64,000 bases of DNA, from positions 62,001-126,000 of the forward strand of contig NZ_RHOM01000004.1 of the NCBI RefSeq assembly GCF_003946515.1, in the 5' to 3' direction. Shown here one piece after another: positions 9,902-18,470 of the stretch. This DNA is from Companilactobacillus zhongbaensis. GTDB taxonomy: Bacteria > Bacillota > Bacilli > Lactobacillales > Lactobacillaceae. Every line of letters begins with the position of its first letter. The stretch's first letter is position 1. The notes under the pieces were generated by a model. The model made no database searches. It was not told the DNA's origin and saw only the letters and a list, made by a program, of their open reading frames with translations. A program made the translations under genes and the position numbers.

Positions 9902-11047
9902 CTAGTTTAAAATTTGAAAATGATCGTGGATCTCGTCCAAATTTTTAATAAATTCTTTCATTTCTGCTTCTGTATTATTTTCATCTAAGCTGACACGGAC
10001 TGCACTTGTAGCAATACTCTCTTGGGTATTCATTGCTTTTAAGGTACTCGATTCGAGTCCTTTTTTGGATGAGCAAGCACTCGTTGTTGAAATGTAAATG
10101 TCACGGTCTTCAAAAGTGTGGACGATAGTCTCGCCTCTTACACCATCGAGTGTGAAACAAATAATGTGTGGGGCAAAATCGTCAGCCAATTTTGAAAAAA
10201 TATGAACGTTATCTAAAGTTTCTAGATGCTCAACTAACATTGTTTTTAACTTCAACATTTCGGCTGCTTTTTGTGCTTCATTGTCTTTGAGCAATCGCAA
10301 AGCACGAGCCATTGCAGCAATTGCAGGTGTGTTCTCAGTTCCACTCCGTTGACCCTTTTCTTGACCGCCACCAGCCATCAATGGTTCTAGTTGCTTACCA
10401 GTCTTCATATAAATAAAGCCGATACCACGAGGTGCGTGGAACTTATGACCTGAGAAAGTAAAGTAGTCTACTCGAGGGTCAATGAATTGTTCATCTAATC
10501 CCTTACCGATTGCTTGAGTACCATCAACGTGAAAACTAATACTTGGATAGTCATCCAACACGCGGGCAATATCCGTGATCGGTTCGATCGAACCAACTTC
10601 ATTATTAACTGCCATGATCGAAACTAAAATAGTATCAGGTCTAATGGCATTTTTCAAATCAGAAACTCTAACGTGACCAGTTTTATCAACTGGCAAATAT
10701 GTCACGTCAAAACCCAGTTGTTCTAGTTGCGTCATCGTGTTGATAACGGATGGATGTTCAACTGCTGAAGTAATGATGTGTTTTCCGAATTCTCGCTTCT
10801 TAAATGCAGTTCCCTTAATGATCCAGTTGTTACCCTCGGTACCACCACTAGTGAAGAAAACTTCGTGTGGTTGAAAGTTCATTAACTTAGCAATATTCTT
10901 TCGCGAAGATTCTAGTAGTTCAAAAGCCTTCAAACCTAGTTTGTGTAAACTTGAAGGATTGCCGAAGTATTGTTGACTCGCGACATTATAAGTATTTAAA
11001 ACCGAATCCTCAATTTTTGTAGTTGCACTATTATCAAAATATATCAT
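9902..11047 (-). CDS. Cysteine desulfurase paired with ThiI (NifS/NifZ type)
   Basis: PLP-dependent class V aminotransferase-fold enzyme that abstracts sulfur from cysteine. The 381 residues show the PLP lysine in FSGHKFHAPRGIG (about residue 205), the family motif TSGGTEGNNW and a catalytic-loop cysteine in STTSACSSKKG (about 325). Being immediately upstream of thiI with a 9-nt gap, and with no isc/suf scaffold gene nearby, it is best read as the sulfur donor to ThiI (the role NifZ has in Bacillus). Upstream lies the ezrA terminator. Confidence 0.93.
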   Translation of the reverse strand: MIYFDNSATTKIEDSVLNTYNVASQQYFGNPSSLHKLGLKAFELLESSRKNIAKLMNFQPHEVFFTSGGTEGNNWIIKGTAFKKREFGKHIITSAVEHPSVINTMTQLEQLGFDVTYLPVDKTGHVRVSDLKNAIRPDTILVSIMAVNNEVGSIEPITDIARVLDDYPSISFHVDGTQAIGKGLDEQFIDPRVDYFTFSGHKFHAPRGIGFIYMKTGKQLEPLMAGGGQEKGQRSGTENTPAIAAMARALRLLKDNEAQKAAEMLKLKTMLVEHLETLDNVHIFSKLADDFAPHIICFTLDGVRGETIVHTFEDRDIYISTTSACSSKKGLESSTLKAMNTQESIATSAVRVSLDENNTEAEMKEFIKNLDEIHDHFQILN

Positions 11048-11061
11048 AATTTTCCCACCAA

Positions 11062-11086
11062 AATAAAAAGGCCTTAGCGGCCTTAA
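11062..11086 (-). terminator. Intrinsic terminator after ezrA
   Basis: AAGGCC/GGCCTT stem with a 5-nt loop, followed on the minus strand by TTTTTATTT. It is located 37 nt past the ezrA stop. A TATAAT on the minus strand lies upstream of the hairpin, so a nifS promoter there would make it an attenuator too; this is only a possibility. Confidence 0.75.
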
Positions 11087-11123
11087 TTTTTTTACCTATT
11101 ATAATTTACAACAAAATGTCCGA

Positions 11124-12809
11124 TCATGCACTAATTGTATCTTTTATTCGAGCAACTGATCCTGGTTCAATCGTTTCGAGTGCCTTAGAAATCACTTCTA
11201 GTGCTTGTTCATACTCGAATTCTTCATCGAACAATCTTCTAGCTTTCATTAATTGCTCGTTGAAATCAGCTTCATCAGCGTAACGATTAGCATATTGGAG
11301 CAGTTTTTCGTCTAAGAGAACATTTTCTTTAAGATCGCGCGTTTTTTCAACTAAGTTATCGAGATCTTCTTGAGTCACGATGACTTGTTTACTAATATCT
11401 TCCATATTAACCCGTTCACTATTCAAAGCGTCGTACAATTTCTTGATCTCGTCGGAAACCATGAAGAAATATTCCAAATAGTCTTCCGGTAGACCACCCA
11501 AGTTAAGTTGTTCCAAAGACTTCTTCTGTAATTGGATCCGATGAGCGTACTTTTCAACACTCTTCTTTGAAATCTCTTCACTTGAAAGCATCTGATTCAA
11601 GTTATCATTGATTGTCTTCTCACGCGACTCGATCTTGTCTAGCTCAGCAACGATTTCTCTAAAATCAGCTTCAGCCTTAGAAAAAATCATACTCTTATCA
11701 GCAATGCTTTGAACATCTTGATCATATTCAGTCATGACCCGACTAAGTGTCCGTCCATGAGCCTTAAAGTCATCCATATCTTGTTCATTCAAAATATAAT
11801 TTTCTTCGAGCGTTTGAATATACTCATCCAAACGATTGTGCTGGAATTTGGCATGGTTCAAATAATCCAAAACTGGTTTTTGTTGTTTCAAAACTTGTCG
11901 TTTAGCGTTGATCTCTAAGCTTAAATTATCGTACAGGTCATTAATATCAGCCTTGATCTTATCATTGACTGAATCAACAATATCAAAATTTAAATCGCTC
12001 AAGGCTTGGTTAGACTTTGCGATATTTTGTTGAACAGAACTAATCTCACTATCAATATCGATACTAAAACGATATTGTTGTTGGATCAATTTTTCGTAAA
12101 CCGATTGGATCTCTTCAATCTGACCAGGAAAAACCTTATCGAGATCTTTAAAAAGTGGAACAATCAATTGAACTTGATCTTTGATCATGGAAAGCTTAAC
12201 TTTAGCATCATCTAAATATTGACGAGCTTCCAAATGATCTCCTTGACTAGTCAACTTCTTTTCTTCGTCTAAAAATCCGGCAATCTCATTTAATTCTGAT
12301 TCTAATTTTTCAGTCGCTGGACCATAATTGAAGGACTTAGTCAAAATCTCTTTACGCAATTTCTCATAATCACCGTGAAGGACTTCGCTAGTAGAGGCGT
12401 TTTGCTTATTACTTTCTACGATCTTAGTAAAAACAGCATCGATATCGTTGAATTGACTTTCAACATCTTCGACTTGAACTTTGATTTTCTTCAAATCAGA
12501 AGCAGCACCAAAAACGTTGAAATTCGAATTACGATTGAGAGCATTACTAATTTGCGCCAATAACTTAGGAACAGTCTCGTTTTGCAACTTGGAATAATCT
12601 TGCTTCCCTTTACCAAAACTCTCCAAACTGGCCCCTGTCAGCTTCATCTCTTCTAAAGATTCAATCTGATCTTCAAAAATATCTTCTTTTAACTTTTCAG
12701 TACGATCCTTAAACAATTGAAGCTCACTATTGTTGCGTTTTTGAAGAAACCACATGTACCACAAAAACATCAGGATCAATAAAATTACTATTATAATAAA
12801 TACAAACAA
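11124..12809 (-). CDS. ezrA: Septation ring formation regulator EzrA
   Basis: EzrA is a membrane-anchored spectrin-like protein that negatively regulates FtsZ ring assembly and links it to wall synthesis in low-GC Gram-positives. The 561-residue product has one N-terminal transmembrane helix (about 2-18) with a short outside end, and the rest is long coiled-coil and helical repeats. Length matches the family (560-575). The start is TTG: AGGGGTG lies 6-7 nt upstream and no ATG or GTG is better placed. It ends at a terminator. Confidence 0.93.
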   Translation of the reverse strand: MFVFIIIVILLILMFLWYMWFLQKRNNSELQLFKDRTEKLKEDIFEDQIESLEEMKLTGASLESFGKGKQDYSKLQNETVPKLLAQISNALNRNSNFNVFGAASDLKKIKVQVEDVESQFNDIDAVFTKIVESNKQNASTSEVLHGDYEKLRKEILTKSFNYGPATEKLESELNEIAGFLDEEKKLTSQGDHLEARQYLDDAKVKLSMIKDQVQLIVPLFKDLDKVFPGQIEEIQSVYEKLIQQQYRFSIDIDSEISSVQQNIAKSNQALSDLNFDIVDSVNDKIKADINDLYDNLSLEINAKRQVLKQQKPVLDYLNHAKFQHNRLDEYIQTLEENYILNEQDMDDFKAHGRTLSRVMTEYDQDVQSIADKSMIFSKAEADFREIVAELDKIESREKTINDNLNQMLSSEEISKKSVEKYAHRIQLQKKSLEQLNLGGLPEDYLEYFFMVSDEIKKLYDALNSERVNMEDISKQVIVTQEDLDNLVEKTRDLKENVLLDEKLLQYANRYADEADFNEQLMKARRLFDEEFEYEQALEVISKALETIEPGSVARIKDTISA

Positions 12810-12927
12810 AATTACACCCCTAGCTACTTTACCGAGTCATTTATCTCCGTTATTATACCAAAATAGGTATGTTGAAAATGAATTACTAAGGTTTCATAAT
12901 AAAGATTTAAAATATTATAAAAGCAGA

Positions 12928-13040
12928 GAGCGGAAGGCGACGGTCAGCTGCTGAGGATTAACGCGGGTGGTCGAACAAGGTGCGGCAAAGCCGCGCCTCG
13001 ACCACCCGTGTTAACCGGAGGCCGCTGTCGCCTGGAGCTC
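12928..13040. repeat. GC-rich long palindrome in the ezrA-rpsD gap
   Basis: A 113-bp imperfect palindrome. Outer arms GAGCGGAAGGCGAC (12928-12941) and GTCGCCTGGAGCTC (13027-13040) match 11 of 14 when folded. A 17-nt middle pair (12958-12974 with 12998-13014) matches except near one position, and an apical hairpin GGTGCGGC-aaa-GCCGCGCC closes it. GC content is far above the surrounding AT-rich sequence. It does not resemble a terminator (no U-run) and I do not recognise a named element. Confidence 0.75.
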
Positions 13041-13317
13041 GTTTCAGCATCCTTGAGGATAAAGATTAAAATCACCATTCAAATTGCAGCAAGTTTAGTC
13101 GATAAAGATGATTATATCTATATGTAACCAACAAATCCGTGCCTGCTCCGTCCCAGAACGCGTTTTCGTATCCTCAAGTATAAAAACCAAAATCCAAACC
13201 GCATCATATCAAATAGATAACAATACAGATAACCATCTAATTCAATATATCCATACCAAACAGATAAACCACTCCACCGTTAACACCTCTGCAATACGTT
13301 TTCACGAAAAAAATGTT
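13041..13317. other. Non-coding AT-rich stretch between palindrome and rpsD promoter
   Basis: No convincing gene. An 83-codon open frame on the plus strand (13108-13359) has no ribosome binding site and runs through the rpsD promoter. Two loosely similar segments occur (ATCCTTGAGGATAAAG near 13050 and ATCCTCAAGTATAAAAACC near 13170), possibly decayed copies of the palindrome's flank. Confidence 0.5.
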
Positions 13318-13346
13318 TTGACAATAATACCTAATCACGGTACACT
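13318..13346 (+). promoter_or_regulatory. Promoter of rpsD
   Basis: TTGACA (13318-13323), 17-bp spacer, TACACT (13341-13346). The predicted start near 13353 gives a leader of about 170 nt before rpsD. Confidence 0.7.
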
Positions 13347-13365
13347 AGCCTTTGTGTAAAATATG

Positions 13366-13505
13366 CAGCAAAGAGCGGCAAGCTCGTCAACAGTTATCGG
13401 CTGGATATAGTGCAATTAGTAACCTGCGGCTGCACGAGGTGAAGATTGTAACGATAACTGAACGAATGCTAAACTCTTGTTAAATTATTTTACTCCAATC
13501 AAAAT
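13366..13505 (+). promoter_or_regulatory. Structured 5' leader of rpsD, candidate S4 autoregulatory element
   Basis: The leader holds a perfect 9-bp inverted repeat CAGTTATCG (13391-13399) / CGATAACTG (13452-13460) enclosing a nested AGTGCA...TGCAC stem. S4 is a known autogenous regulator in Firmicutes, binding its own rpsD leader; a ~170-nt structured leader on a monocistronic rpsD fits that. The fold is my reading of the sequence and the regulation is inference. Confidence 0.45.
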
Positions 13506-13522
13506 TTTTGGAGGACAAATTA

Positions 13523-14131
13523 ATGTCTAGATATACAGGACCTCGCTGGAAGTTATCACGTCGTTTAGGCATATCACTTTCAGGTACAGGTAAAGAATTA
13601 GCTCGTAGAAACTACGCACCAGGCCAACATGGTCAAAACCAACGTCGTAAGATCTCAGAATACGGTTCACAATTACGTGAAAAGCAAAAATTACGTTTCA
13701 TGTATGACGTAAACGAACGTCAATTCCGTAACTTGTTCTTGCGTGCCGGTAAACTTGACGGCATCCACGGTGTTAACTTGATGGTTCTTCTTGAAGAACG
13801 TCTTGACAACCTTGTTTACAGATTAGGCTTCGCCTCATCACGTCCACAAGCACGTCAATTAGTTAACCATGGTCACATCACAGTTGATGGCAAGCGCGTT
13901 GACATTCCTTCATACGAAGTAAAAGTTGGCCAAGTTATCAGCTTAAGAGAAAAGTCAAAAGACTTGCAAATCGTTAAAGAATCTCTTGAAAACGTAGTTG
14001 GCCGTCCTGGTTTCGTTAGTTATGACGAAAACCAAATGTCAGGCTCATTAGTTCGTCTACCAGAACGTGACGAATTAGAACCAAATATTGATGAATCTCT
14101 AATCGTTGAATACTACAACCAAATTCTTTAA
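13523..14131 (+). CDS. rpsD: 30S ribosomal protein S4
   Basis: Primary 16S rRNA-binding protein that nucleates 30S assembly and often represses its own mRNA. The 202 residues begin [26 protein letters not shown], the signature S4 N-terminus, and include the S4 RNA-binding domain (about residues 92-155: [32 protein letters not shown]). The ATG at 13523 is chosen over an in-frame TTG at 13508 because GGAGG (13509-13514) is the ribosome binding site and would lie inside the longer reading. Transcribed alone between its promoter and a strong terminator. Confidence 0.98.
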   Translation: MSRYTGPRWKLSRRLGISLSGTGKELARRNYAPGQHGQNQRRKISEYGSQLREKQKLRFMYDVNERQFRNLFLRAGKLDGIHGVNLMVLLEERLDNLVYRLGFASSRPQARQLVNHGHITVDGKRVDIPSYEVKVGQVISLREKSKDLQIVKESLENVVGRPGFVSYDENQMSGSLVRLPERDELEPNIDESLIVEYYNQIL

Positions 14132-14140
14132 TATTTGTCA

Positions 14141-14166
14141 AAATCCACTTCGGTGGATTTTTTTTT
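14141..14166 (+). terminator. Intrinsic terminator of rpsD
   Basis: Perfect 8-bp stem AAATCCAC / GTGGATTT with a stable TTCG tetraloop, followed by a T-run to 14166. Confidence 0.9.
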
Positions 14167-14357
14167 GTCCAAAAATCCTCCACATCACCAACAACGACAC
14201 TACGAGAGTGTGAGGAACGAACACGCGAGCAAGAAAAAAACGTATTTTGGGTTTTGGTTTTTCTTTTGGTTTTAAATCTTACAAACCAAGGTAGAAACTG
14301 AGATAGACCGCAAAACCCAGGACGCGCAAATAGTGCCAACTTGATCAAAAAAAACTA

Positions 14358-14568
14358 GGTCCCCACCAAAAAAAATTGTATTGGTGCACCATCTAGACGG
14401 AGGGGCCCGGGGATACAGCCCTCAGTGGTGAGATTCTTCTTAGCGACAAAGGAGCTTAGAAGAAGGTGCAGTTTTGAAACAAGCGAGCGGTTTATGCTCG
14501 ATTGGTTCAAAATGTGCCCACCACGTTCCAGCGGCTGTATCCCCGGGCCCCGGAGTCGGCAGTGAACC
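14358..14568 (+). repeat. Dispersed three-way-junction repeat, copy 1
   Basis: Outer arms are a perfect 19-nt inverted repeat (14402-14420 and 14533-14551, starting GGGGCCCGGG). Between them lie two hairpins: TTCTTAGC-gacaaagga-GCTTAGAA and a second built on TTTTGAA/TTCAAAA with GCGAGC/GCTCG. Flanks are conserved with the other copies: CCCACCAAAAAAAATTG before, and CGGAGTCGGCAGTGAACC after. The rest of the 14132-14602 gap is low-complexity AT-rich sequence without a gene; open frames crossing it are artefacts of the palindrome. Confidence 0.8.
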
Positions 14569-14602
14569 GCCACACCAAAATACCACCACCATCCCCACAA
14601 AA

Positions 14603-14626
14603 CAAAAAAAAGGCGCCAATGCGCCC
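14603..14626 (-). terminator. Intrinsic terminator of the DUF1054 gene
   Basis: On the minus strand GGCGC-ATTG-GCGCC is followed by eight T residues, 6 nt past the stop codon. Confidence 0.8.
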
Positions 14627-14631
14627 AAAAA

Positions 14632-15228
14632 TCATCCACGATTAAACTCAACCATAAACTCACAAAGCTCCATAAACCGATCAAACAACAAAGAATCAAA
14701 CCCACCAGCAGCAACAACAGAACTATCAGCCATCAAATCAAACCCAATAACCAAATCACTAGACTTAACCGACTTATACCGCTCCAAAACATCAGGAAAA
14801 GCACCACTATCCAAAAGCTCCGGAGCAGTATGATCATTAGAAACTCCAAGATCACTACCAACGATCCGATCAGATATACTCTCCAACAAAGGATAAAACT
14901 CCTGACGATCATAAACATCGGCCAGCAAACTAAAAGTAACAAAATACCGATCAGGCCAAAGTCCCAACTCCACGTGAGGATTCTTCTTATAACCACGTTT
15001 ATCTTGAGAAATTGCCAACCAAGTATCTGGAGGCGGATTATTCGTCCGACGTTGGTGCTTGGCAATTTTCATGTAAAACTTTTCTTGATACTTTTTCTCC
15101 AAGGCAGCCAACAAGTCAGAACCGATTTTTTCAAAAGAAGGATCGATCTTTTCTTTGATCAAATCAAGTCGCCCGGTCAAAGTATCATCATTAAAAACTA
15201 AGAAATCTTTTTGACTAAACATATACAT
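14632..15228 (-). CDS. DUF1054 family protein (YktB-like)
   Basis: Cytoplasmic protein of unknown function; the family is confined mostly to Firmicutes. The 198 residues contain family-type motifs: KIAKHQRRTNNPPPDTWLAIS and KRGYKKNPHVELGLWPDRYFVTFSLL (about 60-105). Length is normal. The ATG at 15228 is followed by a second in-frame ATG at 15222; AAAGGT upstream does not separate them well. It is divergent from rarA with a 51-bp shared promoter region and ends at its own terminator, so it is probably monocistronic. Confidence 0.85.
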   Translation of the reverse strand: MYMFSQKDFLVFNDDTLTGRLDLIKEKIDPSFEKIGSDLLAALEKKYQEKFYMKIAKHQRRTNNPPPDTWLAISQDKRGYKKNPHVELGLWPDRYFVTFSLLADVYDRQEFYPLLESISDRIVGSDLGVSNDHTAPELLDSGAFPDVLERYKSVKSSDLVIGFDLMADSSVVAAGGFDSLLFDRFMELCEFMVEFNRG

Positions 15229-15279
15229 ACGACCTTTGATGTAAAATAGTAATTATATATTGATTATAAAGGAGAAAAT

Positions 15280-16566
15280 ATGCAAAAACCACTAGCATAT
15301 CGAATGCGACCGACTAACCTCGATGAAATCGTGGGACAACAACATCTAGTCGGCAAAAATAAAATCATTCGGCGAATGGTCCAAGCAAAAATGCTCAGCT
15401 CAATGATTCTTTATGGACCACCTGGCATCGGAAAAACTAGTATTGCTAGTGCTATCGCTGGTAGTACCAAATATGCATTCCGAATGCTAAATGCGGCAAC
15501 TGACAGTAAAAAGGATCTCCAGATCGTTGCGGAAGAAGCTAAGATGAGTGGCACAGTTGTCTTATTACTAGATGAGATCCATCGACTCGATAAGACAAAA
15601 CAAGACTTTTTACTACCACTTCTTGAGAGTGGTTCGATCATCTTGATTGGTGCAACGACCGAAAATCCATACATCAACATCAGCCCTGCTATTCGCTCCC
15701 GAGTTCAAATTTTTGAATTGAAGCCCTTAGAGGCTGATGACCTGAAGCAAGCGGTCCATCGTGCCTTAAATGACTCAGAAAACGGCTTAGGCAAATATCC
15801 AGTCGATATTGATGAAAACGCCCTTAACTTATTAGTTAGCTCTACAAACTGCGATTTACGCAGTATCTTGAATGGATTGGAATTGTCAGTCTTGTCGACC
15901 CAACCAGATGAGGACGGAACGATTCATATTTCTTTACAAGTCATTGAGGAATCAGTCCAGAAAAAAGCAATCTCAGCGGATAAAGATGGTGACAGCCATT
16001 ACGATGTCATTTCGGCTTTTCAAAAATCGATCCGTGGAAGTGACCCCGATGCTGCCCTACTCTATTTGGCACGACTACTAGAAGCAGGTGAATTGACTAC
16101 TGCTATTAGAAGATTAATGGTCTGTGCCTATGAAGATGTAGGTTTAGCCAACCCACAAGCTTGTTCCAGGGCAGTCCAAGCTTGCCAAGTTGCTCAAATG
16201 GTAGGACTGCCAGAAGCCCGAATCCCACTAGCAGACGCTGTAATAGATTTATGTTTATGTCCGAAATCTGACACTGGCATCACTGCCATCGATTCTGCCC
16301 TAGCCGACGTCCGTGATGGCAAAGCTTACTCTATCCCTGACGACTTAAAAGATGCCCACTACAAGGGCGCCAGCAAATTAGGACATGGTGTTGGCTACAA
16401 ATATCCACACGATTATCCTAACGATTGGGTCGAACAACAATACTTACCAGATAATTTGGTCAATCGTAACTACTATCAACCAAAAGAAACTGGTAAATAC
16501 GAACAGGCATTAAAGATGCGACTAACCCAAATAAATTCACTGAAAAAAAATAAGAAACGGAGTTAA
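15280..16566 (+). CDS. rarA: Replication-associated recombination protein RarA (MgsA)
   Basis: AAA+ ATPase related to clamp-loader subunits and RuvB that acts at stalled replication forks. The 428 residues show Walker A LYGPPGIGKTSIA (about 45-57), Walker B VLLLDEIHRLDKTKQD (about 92-107), sensor 1 GATTENP, and the C-terminal MgsA tetramerisation region including RGSDPDAALLYLARLLEAGE and GYKYPHDYPNDWVEQQYLPD. Ribosome binding site AAAGGAG lies 7 nt before the ATG. A small membrane-protein gene follows after 6 nt. Confidence 0.94.
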   Translation: MQKPLAYRMRPTNLDEIVGQQHLVGKNKIIRRMVQAKMLSSMILYGPPGIGKTSIASAIAGSTKYAFRMLNAATDSKKDLQIVAEEAKMSGTVVLLLDEIHRLDKTKQDFLLPLLESGSIILIGATTENPYINISPAIRSRVQIFELKPLEADDLKQAVHRALNDSENGLGKYPVDIDENALNLLVSSTNCDLRSILNGLELSVLSTQPDEDGTIHISLQVIEESVQKKAISADKDGDSHYDVISAFQKSIRGSDPDAALLYLARLLEAGELTTAIRRLMVCAYEDVGLANPQACSRAVQACQVAQMVGLPEARIPLADAVIDLCLCPKSDTGITAIDSALADVRDGKAYSIPDDLKDAHYKGASKLGHGVGYKYPHDYPNDWVEQQYLPDNLVNRNYYQPKETGKYEQALKMRLTQINSLKKNKKRS

Positions 16567-16572
16567 TATTAT

Positions 16573-16854
16573 ATGATTATCCAACTGTTAATGGTAGTAT
16601 TCATCTTGTTCCTACTAGCATTGGCGTACAATTTATGGTCTCACTTGAACAAAAAATTTTTGATCTATTCGCCAGCCGACAATTCACGACTTCAAGGTGC
16701 GATGAAATTCACATCGATCTTGTTAGTAGTGATATCAGTCGTCGGAATATTGATTTTGATCTTCGGAAGCAAGGAAGCCAACTTCATTACGCTACTATTA
16801 GGAAGCATCACAGCCGCTTCTTTTTCAATTTATTTAGGTAATATTCGTGGATAA
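16573..16854 (+). CDS. Small membrane protein of unknown function
   Basis: The 93-residue product has three likely transmembrane segments (about 2-20, 47-66 and 71-88), a short cytoplasmic loop with charged residues (KKFLIYSPADNSRLQGAMK) and no motif I recognise. It begins 6 nt after rarA on the same strand, so it is likely co-transcribed. Similar small three-helix proteins are commonly found next to rarA in lactobacilli, but I have no functional hint. Confidence 0.75.
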   Translation: MIIQLLMVVFILFLLALAYNLWSHLNKKFLIYSPADNSRLQGAMKFTSILLVVISVVGILILIFGSKEANFITLLLGSITAASFSIYLGNIRG

Positions 16855-16937
16855 CTGTATTTATTTTCGAAAATCAACTAAAATAAACTTATAGGAAAGT
16901 ATTATCTATTCAATATTAAAAACATGGGGTGATTATT

Positions 16938-17408
16938 ATGTTACAACAATATAAAAACATTCTTGTTCCTATCGATGGATCTTTTGAATCTGAATTAGCT
17001 TTCAAAAAGGCAGTCGAAGTTGCAAAGAGAAACGACGCAAGCGTACATTTGGTACACGTTATCGATACTAGAGCCTTCCAAAATGTTTCCAGTTTTGATT
17101 CAACAATGGTTGAACAAATCACTGAAAAAGCCAAAGAAACTGTTAAGGGCTATGTCCAAACTGCCAAAGAAGGCGGTCTAGAAAACATCGACTACAGCAT
17201 CGAATATGGTGCTCCAAAGGCCATCATTGCAACAGAATTTCCAAAGAAATTAGACGTCGACCTAATTATGATCGGTGCAACTGGTTTGAATGCTATGGAA
17301 AGATTGTTGATTGGTTCTGTAACAGAGTACGTAACTCGTACAGCCGCTTGTGATGTATTGGTTGTAAGAACTGACCTAGATAACAAATCAATTAGAAAAC
17401 CTAAATAA
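16938..17408 (+). CDS. Universal stress protein (UspA family)
   Basis: Small cytoplasmic protein of the ATP-binding Usp class, usually linked to stress or energy sensing. The 156 residues begin NILVPIDGSFESELAFKKAVEVAKR and end with the nucleotide-binding signature GATGLNAMERLLIGSVTEYVTRTAACDVLVVR (G-2x-G-9x-G-S/T pattern, about residues 118-149). The ATG at 16938 is chosen because GGGGTG just upstream is the ribosome binding site; an in-frame GTG at 16929 falls within that site. Monocistronic, with a strong terminator. Confidence 0.93.
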   Translation: MLQQYKNILVPIDGSFESELAFKKAVEVAKRNDASVHLVHVIDTRAFQNVSSFDSTMVEQITEKAKETVKGYVQTAKEGGLENIDYSIEYGAPKAIIATEFPKKLDVDLIMIGATGLNAMERLLIGSVTEYVTRTAACDVLVVRTDLDNKSIRKPK

Positions 17409-17421
17409 TGGTTAATAAAGA

Positions 17422-17456
17422 GAACATCGTGTGAATTGCACGATGTTCTTTTTTTG
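17422..17456 (+). terminator. Intrinsic terminator of the usp gene
   Basis: AGAACATCGTG / CACGATGTTCT stem with a short loop followed by seven T residues. Confidence 0.9.
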
Positions 17457-17460
17457 TGGA

Positions 17461-17502
17461 AAAAAAAAAACGCCCTGCATACAAAAACACGTATACAGAA
17501 CG
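17461..17502 (-). terminator. Intrinsic terminator of the XRE/TPR regulator
   Basis: Minus strand ACGTTCTGTATAC / GTATGCAGGGCGT imperfect stem with a loop, then a run of ten T residues. It lies back-to-back with the usp terminator. Confidence 0.75.
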
Positions 17503-17509
17503 TTAAATA

Positions 17510-18373
17510 TTAATTGTTAAAAATGTTTAAACTCATCTTGCTGATTTTTGACTTCAAATTATCAAACACGTGCTTATTTTCACTGATGCTTGAAATGACA
17601 TAAGCTTTGATGTAATCTTCATCGCTCTTTTGACCGTCTTTAGTGCCAGCTTCTGCCATGTAGCAATACATTGAATCTAGTTTGAACAATGATTGTTCTT
17701 TTCTAGCAATGTAGATACCTTCGTTAGCGTAGTCGATTACACTTTCATTGTCACCTAACTCGAGAGCTAGTTGAGCCATGTTAGCGTAAATCAAAATGCT
17801 ATCACGATAATTTTCATCGTTGATCTTTTCTACACTAGACTTGATCAAGTCTTTTGATTGATCGTAGTAAACTTTAGCTTCATCGTCTGAACCCTTGTTT
17901 ACATAAGCCTTTGCTGTATAGATGTTGATCAAGATATCGTACATGTCTACACTGACAATATTGACGTTCATTGCCCGGTTGAAGTCAAAAATTGCCTTGT
18001 CATAATTCTTTTCTACTTCATATTCAACTAATCCGCTAAAGAAGTGGATCAATTTGATTTCTTGCTTATTGTTGATGTTAATGTCTTTTAATTTGTCCAA
18101 CTTAGCTACGATCGAGTCATAGTCGTCTTGATAAAACAACTTCTTGATCTCACTAATGATTGAATAAATTTGACTATCGTCATTCACAATTACGAGGTTC
18201 ATTGTGATACACAGTCTTTCACAAATACGAACCAAGATCTCCATTGAAGGAATCTTATCTTTCTTTTCGATCAAGCTTACGGTTGCTTGAGTACAAATGC
18301 CATCAGCCAATTCAGACTGAGAGATGCCTCTTAATTTTCTGTAGTGACGAATTTTTTCACCCAAGATTTTCAT
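17510..18373 (-). CDS. XRE-type HTH regulator with TPR-like C-terminal domain
   Basis: Residues 1-60 form an XRE/Cro HTH (KILGEKIRHYRKLRGISQSELADGICTQATVSLIEKKDKIPSMEILVRICERL). The remaining ~225 residues are all-helical and look like tetratricopeptide repeats (for example YDILINIYTAKAYVNKGSDDEAKVYYDQSKDLI and SILIYANMAQLALELGDNESVIDYANEGIYIA). This architecture is that of the RRNPP peptide-responsive regulators (PlcR/PrgX/Rgg-like). The start at 18373 is preferred to an ATG five codons upstream because GGGGAT precedes it at normal spacing. No obvious signalling-peptide gene is seen beside it. Confidence 0.8.
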   Translation of the reverse strand: MKILGEKIRHYRKLRGISQSELADGICTQATVSLIEKKDKIPSMEILVRICERLCITMNLVIVNDDSQIYSIISEIKKLFYQDDYDSIVAKLDKLKDININNKQEIKLIHFFSGLVEYEVEKNYDKAIFDFNRAMNVNIVSVDMYDILINIYTAKAYVNKGSDDEAKVYYDQSKDLIKSSVEKINDENYRDSILIYANMAQLALELGDNESVIDYANEGIYIARKEQSLFKLDSMYCYMAEAGTKDGQKSDEDYIKAYVISSISENKHVFDNLKSKISKMSLNIFNN

Positions 18374-18470
18374 AAAAACTATCCCCATTCATTTATTGAT
18401 TTCAAGATAATTTAAACAGTTTTGAAAAAACCTTGCAAGAAATAAGCAGCAATAAAAGAATAAATTAAAA

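Noticed and set aside
12928-13040. CRISPR array or riboswitch at the long palindrome
   Set aside because: There are no regularly spaced direct repeats and no link to a downstream metabolic gene; simple nested inverted repeats explain it.
13108-13359. 83-codon open frame on the plus strand before rpsD
   Set aside because: Overlaps the rpsD promoter, lacks a ribosome binding site and has irregular amino-acid composition.
14355-14833. Open frames on both strands over repeat copy 1
   Set aside because: Palindromic GC-rich DNA yields mirror open frames; none has a ribosome binding site or homology.
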